NCBI GenBank assembly: GCA_016874915.1
Contig: VGSW01000014.1
Span: 1 to 36,695, forward strand
Reading direction: 5' to 3'
Source of the DNA: Deltaproteobacteria bacterium
GTDB taxonomy: Bacteria; Desulfobacterota; Desulfobaccia; Desulfobaccales; 0-14-0-80-60-11
Length of the DNA: 36,695 bases
Positions 33,203-36,695 of this stretch are shown here, piece by piece (the first letter of the stretch is position 1; each line of letters begins with the position of its first letter). A program made the position numbers and the translations under genes. The notes under the pieces are model-generated. The model ran no database searches and was not told the origin of the DNA. It was given only the letters and a program-made list of their open reading frames with translations.

Positions 33203-33259
33203 CCCAAGCGAGAGCTTGGACAAAAAATCGGCGTTCCCAAGCAGGAGCTTGGGAACGAG
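33203..33259. repeat. Two CCAAGC-type palindromes between convergent ThiF and MoaD genes
   Basis: CCAAGC-GAGA-GCTTGG (33204-33219) is followed by the perfect hairpin GTTCCCAAGC-AGGA-GCTTGGGAAC (33233-33256), then GAG. The second belongs to the same family as the repeat at 31221-31248. Located between two converging stop codons, it may end transcription from both sides without a T-run. Confidence 0.65.
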
Positions 33260-33267
33260 GGAACCCA

Positions 33268-33507
33268 TCACCCGCCGCCGATGGGGGGGAACAGGCCCAG
33301 GCGCTCATTTCCTTGTAAGGTGTAATCCATGTCCCGGCGCAGACCGTCCACCATGATGATGGTGACCTCTTGGGGCGGGAGTCCCAGGCGGTTAATGACC
33401 TGAGCCACGGTGGCGCCGGGCGCGACTTCCAGGGACAAGCCCTGGTAAGGGTCATAACCGGGCACATAGCGGCGCAGGGTGGCGTTGAGGAAGACCTGGA
33501 GGTGCAT
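33268..33507 (-). CDS. MoaD/ThiS-family sulfur carrier protein
   Basis: A 79-residue beta-grasp protein: MHLQVFLNATLRRYVPGYDP, then LSLEVAPGATVAQVINRLGL, then VTIIMVDGLRRDMDYTLQGN. It ends in LFPPIGGG, so the C-terminal double glycine needed for adenylation and thiocarboxylate formation is present. MoaD-like carriers bring sulfur to molybdopterin, and such genes often accompany tungsten aldehyde oxidoreductases like the one at 34.6-36.3 kb. It converges on the ThiF-like gene. No good ribosome binding site is visible before the ATG. Confidence 0.83.
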   Translation of the reverse strand: MHLQVFLNATLRRYVPGYDPYQGLSLEVAPGATVAQVINRLGLPPQEVTIIMVDGLRRDMDYTLQGNERLGLFPPIGGG

Positions 33508-33548
33508 GAAATTGGGTCTAATACCGGCGCTGAAGCAAAGGTGTAAGA

Positions 33549-33899
33549 TTAAAGAAAAACCCTATAATCGACTTTTAAGACCTTAGAAAGACGTTTGGCT
33601 AATTCCTTCCCAATGGGTCTTTTACCATTTTCCATTTCGGAAATATGGGCTTGCTTCATCCCAGCCAAACGGGCCAATTCTTTTTGTGACAGGCCCTCTT
33701 TCTTCCGCGCTCCGCGCAGGGCGATCCTTGCATTAAAATCAGGATACACCTCCTCCCAGGGAACAGAGCTGACTTCTTCTTCTGCCCCGATGGAAGCCAT
33801 GGCCTGACGGACTTCCTGCAATTTTTCTATGGGGATCCGGAACCGAATTTCAACATAATTGGTCGTAGTTGATTCCCTCGTGAGTTCCAACATATACAA
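33549..33899 (-). CDS. XRE-type antitoxin / DNA-binding protein
   Basis: A 116-residue protein. The C-terminal 60 residues form an XRE helix-turn-helix: ARKKEGLSQKELARLAGMKQ, then AHISEMENGKRPIGKELAKR. The N-terminal part (TTTNYVEIRFRIPIEKLQEV) resembles the toxin-binding half of HigA-like antitoxins. It overlaps the toxin remnant by 50 bases and is encoded after it, the toxin-first order of many higBA-like loci. The gene is intact although the toxin is broken. It probably represses its own promoter through the palindrome at 34298-34318. After loss of the toxin it may survive as a plain repressor. Confidence 0.85.
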   Translation of the reverse strand: MYMLELTRESTTTNYVEIRFRIPIEKLQEVRQAMASIGAEEEVSSVPWEEVYPDFNARIALRGARKKEGLSQKELARLAGMKQAHISEMENGKRPIGKELAKRLSKVLKVDYRVFL

Positions 33900-34261
33900 C
33901 CTCTATAATTTTCTTCTTCTTATCAACCACCTTCCATACAGCCACATATGTGGGTTTCCCTTTCTGAAGATGGCAGTGATGATGGTTGGGGTAAGCGGCA
34001 ATTTTGCCATAATTAGACCAATTATACCGTTTTCGGTTTTCGGTTAATAAATTATTAATTATCAATAGGTTAGTAATTTGATTTGTTGCAGCAGAAACCG
34101 AACTTGGTATTACCCCTAACAGGGCCAGAAAGTTTCAATTCCGCCAATAGGACCTGAACAGCCTCTTCAATCCCCCGAGGCACTTTCTTTAGCTTTTTCA
34201 AAATCTTATTGGCCAGCCTGACATTCCAAGTGATTTTTCATTGATATTTCGGGGTGCTCAC
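33850..34261 (-). pseudogene. RelE-like toxin gene, broken by a stop codon and a MITE insertion
   Basis: The gene starts with GTG at 34261 behind AAGGAG (34271-34276). The first part reads MSTPKYQ, stop (TGA at 34238-34240), KITWNVRLANKILKKLKKVP and RGIEEAVQVLLAELKLSGPV, up to codon 51. Then an 84-base element interrupts. Removing 88 bases (34021-34108, element plus one copy of the ATTA duplication) restores the frame exactly as ...R-G-N-W-S-N-Y-G-K-I..., continuing HHHCHLQKGKPTYVAVWKVV and IIEVVYVGTHEGINYDQLC. The repaired protein would be 107 residues with one nonsense codon, probably a former Trp. The second part alone reads as a small ORF (33850-34065) whose first residues come from the inserted element. 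The fold and length fit RelE/HigB-type ribosome-dependent RNases. The gene is inactive as it stands. Confidence 0.8.
34025..34108. mobile_element. MITE-like element, copy 2, inside the toxin gene
   Basis: An 84-base element flanked by ATTA on both sides (34021-34024 and 34109-34112). Its ends are imperfect inverted repeats, TACCGTTTTCGGTTT on the left and ACCAAGTTCGGTTT on the right (other strand). It matches the element at 23361-23452. Deleting it with one ATTA copy rejoins the toxin reading frame, which proves its insertion. No protein is encoded. Confidence 0.8.
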
Positions 34262-34296
34262 AGGCGCGCTCTCCTTCTTCAATAAAATTTACCTTT

Positions 34297-34325
34297 TATA
34301 TACCATCTAATGGTATATCTGTCAA
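34297..34325 (-). promoter_or_regulatory. Toxin-antitoxin promoter with palindromic operator
   Basis: On the minus strand TTGACA (34320-34325), a 17-base spacer and TATATA (34297-34302) form a near-consensus promoter. The spacer and -10 contain a perfect palindrome with nine-base arms, ATATACCAT and ATGGTATAT (34298-34306 and 34310-34318), around three bases. This is the expected operator of the XRE antitoxin. It is intact even though the toxin gene is not. Confidence 0.8.
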
Positions 34326-34334
34326 GGACTTTTA

Positions 34335-34442
34335 TTATTACTCGGAGCATTAAAGAAGTTCCTTCCTTTTGCCCCCCTTCCCCTTGAGGGGGGAGGGCTG
34401 GGGTGGGGGTGAAGGTAATCCATTTTCCGCTCCGAGTAATAA
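34335..34442. mobile_element. Short element with 14-base terminal inverted repeats
   Basis: TTATTACTCGGAGC (34335-34348) and GCTCCGAGTAATAA (34429-34442) are perfect inverted ends of a 108-base segment. The inside carries a G/C-rich imperfect palindrome (CCTTCCCCTTGAGGGGGGAGG). No gene is inside and no clear target duplication could be fixed. It fits a second type of miniature element. It is immediately followed by a worn copy of the GTTCCCAAGC repeat (34453-34480). Confidence 0.5.
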
Positions 34443-34502
34443 AGTTTTTTTAGTTCCCAAGTAAGGAGCGGGGTAACGAGGAATACCTGACCGAGACTTT
34501 CT

Positions 34503-34575
34503 CAACCCCTTATGGGGGTTGGGAGGGGGGTGTGGGGGAGGGCAGGGCCATCGGCCCCTGGCCCTCCCCCACACC
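34503..34575. repeat. GC-rich palindromes directly after the aldehyde oxidoreductase gene
   Basis: CAACCCC with GGGGTTG (34503-34509 and 34515-34521) is followed by a larger palindrome (34531-34575) whose arms are GTGTGGGGGAGGGC and GCCCTCCCCCACAC around a GGCC-rich loop. It begins a few bases after the minus-strand stop codon at 34583, as the palindrome after kdsB does, and shares the CAGGG/CCCTG core. Confidence 0.6.
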
Positions 34576-34582
34576 CATGCAT

Positions 34583-36319
34583 TTACAAATCCCCCAGCAC
34601 CTGATCCACTTCTTCGTCGGTGAAGTCCCAGGTGGTGTTATGAGGCGGGAGTTTTTCTTTGGCAAAGAACTCCGGCAGCCGGTCGTGGGCCTTGGTGAAG
34701 CCGGCGTCCTGGTTGAAGCTCAATTCATCGTGCAGGACCTGCCGGCCCAGGGCCCCCACGTCGCCGGTGGTGAGGTTGAGGCCGTAGCGGGCGTTGATCA
34801 GGTCCACGATACACTGGAGGGCGTCGGGGTTGTCCAGCACCGGGAAGGCCACAAAGAGGCACATCCCGGTAGCGTCGATGGCCGCGGTGGCGATCTGGAG
34901 GTTCCGGGACAACTCCACGTTGCCCTCCTTCTTCAGGGGATTGGGCGTGCCGCCGCAGCCCAGGATATTGGTGGCCACCCCGTAGCCCGCGGTGTGGTCG
35001 CCGCCCATGGGGCTGGTGGCGTAGGTGAGGCCCACCCCCTTTTCCGCCCGGGGGTCATAGGCCGGCAACCCTTGGCCCTTCACCGCGGGCACCCGGTCCA
35101 CTCCCAGGGCCCGGCCGGTGAACACCGAGCCGTTGCCGATGATCAATCCCCAAGGGTCCCTGGTTCCGACTTTTTTCACCATCTTGATGGCCGCGGGGCC
35201 GTCGCCCCAGGGAATGACGCCGCCTTCCATCAACACCCCCAGGGTGCAGCCCATTTCAATGGTGTCCATGCCGAAATCATCGCAGAGCCGGTCGATGACC
35301 GCGATTTCGTCCAGATTCTTAATGAGAGTATTTGCCCCTAAAGCCCAGATGGTTTCATACTCGAAGCCGGAGGTGAGGTACTTTCCTTTGGCGTCATGAA
35401 ACGTCTGGGAGCACTGGATGAGACATCCCGGATGGCAGCCTTCTTTGGTCTTGCCGCCCCGCTGCTTAATTAACTCCACCAGGCGTTCGCCGCTGATGTG
35501 TTCGGCAAATTCGAAACGTCCCCCCCGGAAGTTTTTAGTAGGCAGCGCCCCCGCCTCGTTGACGATGTTGATGAGCACCGCGGTGCCGTAAGCGGGCAGG
35601 GCCTGGCCGCTAACGGGATGTTCCAGGAGGTATTTGGCCCATTTGCGGGCCGCGGCCTTGAACTTTTGCGGGTCAGCCAGGGGCACCGGGGGGGTCCCCT
35701 TATCGTCCACCACCAGGGCCTTGAGCTTTTTGGACCCCATCAGCGCGCCCAGGCCGCCCCGGCCCGCGGCCCTTCCCGGGCGGCCCTGGGGATCGGCGAA
35801 GTGAATGCTGGCGGAGGTGAGGCATTTTTCCCCGGCCTGGCCGATGCTCATGACCCCTATGCCCCTGCCGAAGCGCTTCCACAGGCGGGCCATGGTTTGG
35901 TAATTGCCCCGGCCGGTCAGGTCGTCCGCGGTGTGAAATTCCACCCCGTCCTTGGTAATTCGCACCAGGGAGAAGCCGTCTTCCGGCCGGGGTTTGTCCT
36001 CCACCACCACCCCGGCGACGCCCAAACGGGCCAACTTCTGGGACACCAGGCCGCCGGAGTTGCTCTCCTTGATGCCGCCGGTGAGGGGAGATTTGCCCCC
36101 CACGGAGATGCGCCCGGTATTGGCCGCGGGTGCGCCGGTGAGCAGGCCCGGAGCCACCACCAGCTTGTTGGCGGCGCTCAAAGGGTGGCAGGTGGGGGGC
36201 ACTTCCCGGCGAATGATCCGGGAAGTCAAGGCCCGGCCTCCCAACCCAGCGTAATCCGGCGGGACCTCTTCCCAGCGATAGGTTCTATCGGTCATATTGA
36301 GGCGCAAGATCCTGGGCAT
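34583..36319 (-). CDS. aor: Tungsten-containing aldehyde:ferredoxin oxidoreductase
   Basis: A 578-residue enzyme with the AOR N-domain (YAGLGGRALTSRIIRREVPP, then GAPAANTGRISVGGKSPLTG binding the bis-pterin) and the AOR C-domains. The [4Fe-4S] ligands are seen as GCHPGCLIQC (residues 295, 299 and 303 from the chosen start) and DATGMCLFVAF (487). The first three are spaced C-x3-C-x3-C instead of the C-x2-C-x3-C of the Pyrococcus enzyme. It oxidises aldehydes to acids with ferredoxin, or the reverse, in the cytoplasm. Length is near the 605 of the type enzyme. The ATG at 36319 has AAAGGAG about ten bases upstream; the frame stays open to 36364. MoaD- and ThiF-like genes nearby probably serve its cofactor. 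Confidence 0.9.
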   Translation of the reverse strand: MPRILRLNMTDRTYRWEEVPPDYAGLGGRALTSRIIRREVPPTCHPLSAANKLVVAPGLLTGAPAANTGRISVGGKSPLTGGIKESNSGGLVSQKLARLGVAGVVVEDKPRPEDGFSLVRITKDGVEFHTADDLTGRGNYQTMARLWKRFGRGIGVMSIGQAGEKCLTSASIHFADPQGRPGRAAGRGGLGALMGSKKLKALVVDDKGTPPVPLADPQKFKAAARKWAKYLLEHPVSGQALPAYGTAVLINIVNEAGALPTKNFRGGRFEFAEHISGERLVELIKQRGGKTKEGCHPGCLIQCSQTFHDAKGKYLTSGFEYETIWALGANTLIKNLDEIAVIDRLCDDFGMDTIEMGCTLGVLMEGGVIPWGDGPAAIKMVKKVGTRDPWGLIIGNGSVFTGRALGVDRVPAVKGQGLPAYDPRAEKGVGLTYATSPMGGDHTAGYGVATNILGCGGTPNPLKKEGNVELSRNLQIATAAIDATGMCLFVAFPVLDNPDALQCIVDLINARYGLNLTTGDVGALGRQVLHDELSFNQDAGFTKAHDRLPEFFAKEKLPPHNTTWDFTDEEVDQVLGDL

Positions 36320-36475
36320 GTTTGATGGTCTCCTTTCATCAGGACGCGGCCGTTTGAGGGTCAAATGTAGCCCCCCAATAGCCGGAGCGCTATCCGGGGA
36401 ATTTGCCTACCTGCGATGCCCGGACTTTGGAATAATGAGCTATGGCGGCTTTTCCCCGAAACTGCGGTATGGTTT

Positions 36476-36504
36476 ACATTTACTTAGAATAACAGGAATG
36501 TCAA
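36476..36504 (-). promoter_or_regulatory. Weak candidate promoter of the aldehyde oxidoreductase
   Basis: On the minus strand a perfect TTGACA (36499-36504) is followed after 16-17 bases by TAAATG or AAATGT, a poor -10. It would give a leader of about 150 bases. The region between it and the gene shows no other structure that I could support. Confidence 0.3.
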
Positions 36505-36533
36505 TGGAGATTTCCCTGGGAAAAACGGGGAGA

Positions 36534-36563
36534 AACCACCGATGAATACAGATAAACACGGAT
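36534..36563. repeat. Arm-like copy of the palindromic repeat seen at 1363-1435
   Basis: AACCACCGATGAATACAGAT followed by AAACACGGAT matches the right-arm sequence of the repeat at the left end of the window (read on the other strand) at 22 of 30 positions. The second arm is not present, so this is a half element or a worn copy. Confidence 0.5.
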
Positions 36564-36574
36564 GGGTTTTAATA

Positions 36575-36695
36575 CTACTCCGACAGATAAATGATCAAAT
36601 CAGCATCCTCATCAAGCATTTTGCCAATTGATGGCGGATATCGGGCAATGAAGGCATTTTTTGGGCCCGTTGTTTTCGCCGCCATCGTTCTGAGG
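36575..36695 (-). CDS. C-terminal end of an unidentified protein (runs off the right edge)
   Basis: The minus strand carries an open frame that enters from the right edge and ends with a TAG at 36575-36577. It reads TMAAKTTGPKNAFIARYPPS, then IGKMLDEDADLIIYLSE. The composition looks like protein, but no family is recognised. An internal ATG at 36685 could start a 36-residue peptide, yet there is no ribosome binding site. A longer gene whose start is outside the window is more likely. Confidence 0.4.
   Translation of the reverse strand, partial: LRTMAAKTTGPKNAFIARYPPSIGKMLDEDADLIIYLSE

Noticed and set aside
34532-36325. Long plus-strand open frames (269 and 275 codons) at 34532-35341 and 35498-36325.
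   Set aside because: Both are antisense to the aldehyde oxidoreductase, with low-complexity composition caused by high GC content.
1-36695. tRNA or rRNA genes and prophage or integrase genes.
   Set aside because: No T-loop consensus with a matching acceptor stem was seen by eye, and no integrase, transposase or phage structural protein is among the reading frames.

Overview
The window looks like the chromosome of a Gram-negative, anaerobic bacterium, most likely a deltaproteobacterium (Desulfobacterota). The support is indirect. It carries KDO activation (kdsB), a FadL-type porin and a Wza-type export lipoprotein, which imply an outer membrane. It also carries a tungsten-type aldehyde:ferredoxin oxidoreductase and a 4-hydroxybutyrate/acetate-type CoA-transferase, which are common in anaerobes. 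Coding DNA is GC-rich, with a few AT-rich genes. No rRNA, tRNA, CRISPR array, transposase or phage gene was seen.

Layout. 1-2.9 kb (minus strand): end of a glycogen synthase gene, galT, a small DUF2905-type membrane protein and a class II Fic AMP-transferase whose promoter is covered by a perfect palindrome. 3.1-4.4 kb: a CoA-transferase. 4.4-5.8 kb: an unassigned structured-RNA-like block, a small exported protein and a terminator. 5.8-21.4 kb (plus strand, apart from one TPR gene): a surface-polysaccharide locus with a Wza-like export lipoprotein, an outer-membrane barrel gene, a GNAT/PglD fusion, a Wzx-type flippase, two methyltransferases, five glycosyltransferases and a Wzy-type polymerase. 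21.5-27.2 kb (minus strand): support genes, namely a secreted beta-helix protein, a lytic transglycosylase, a lipoprotein, a phosphohexomutase and a CpsB-type PHP phosphatase. 27.8-32.2 kb: a FadL porin, kdsB, pyrF and a dihydroorotate-dehydrogenase-like gene. 32.3-36.3 kb: a ThiF/HesA-type activating enzyme, a MoaD/ThiS sulfur carrier and the aldehyde oxidoreductase, probably one tungstopterin-related set, with a broken toxin-antitoxin locus in between. The 29-36.6 kb end is rich in palindromic repeats.

How it works together. galT, the phosphohexomutase and kdsB feed sugar nucleotides. The glycosyltransferases and methyltransferases build and decorate a repeat unit, the flippase and polymerase move and polymerise it, and the Wza-like protein, barrel and TPR lipoprotein export it. 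The CpsB-type phosphatase normally partners a tyrosine kinase, yet neither a BY-kinase/Wzc nor a priming glycosyltransferase is in the window.

Most notable observations. (1) At about 7.40 kb the barrel gene and the TPR gene run tail-to-tail into each other and both lack their 3' ends, which points to a deletion, an inversion or a chimeric join. (2) A RelE-like toxin gene can be reconstructed from two pieces split by an 84-bp element with a 4-bp target duplication; a sister element with its own 4-bp duplication lies at 23.4 kb. Its promoter, its palindromic operator and its antitoxin are intact. (3) A GNAT/FemAB-like domain is fused to a PglD-like acyltransferase domain that has lost the usual catalytic histidine. 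(4) An unassigned, apparently structured segment lies at 4.69-4.79 kb.
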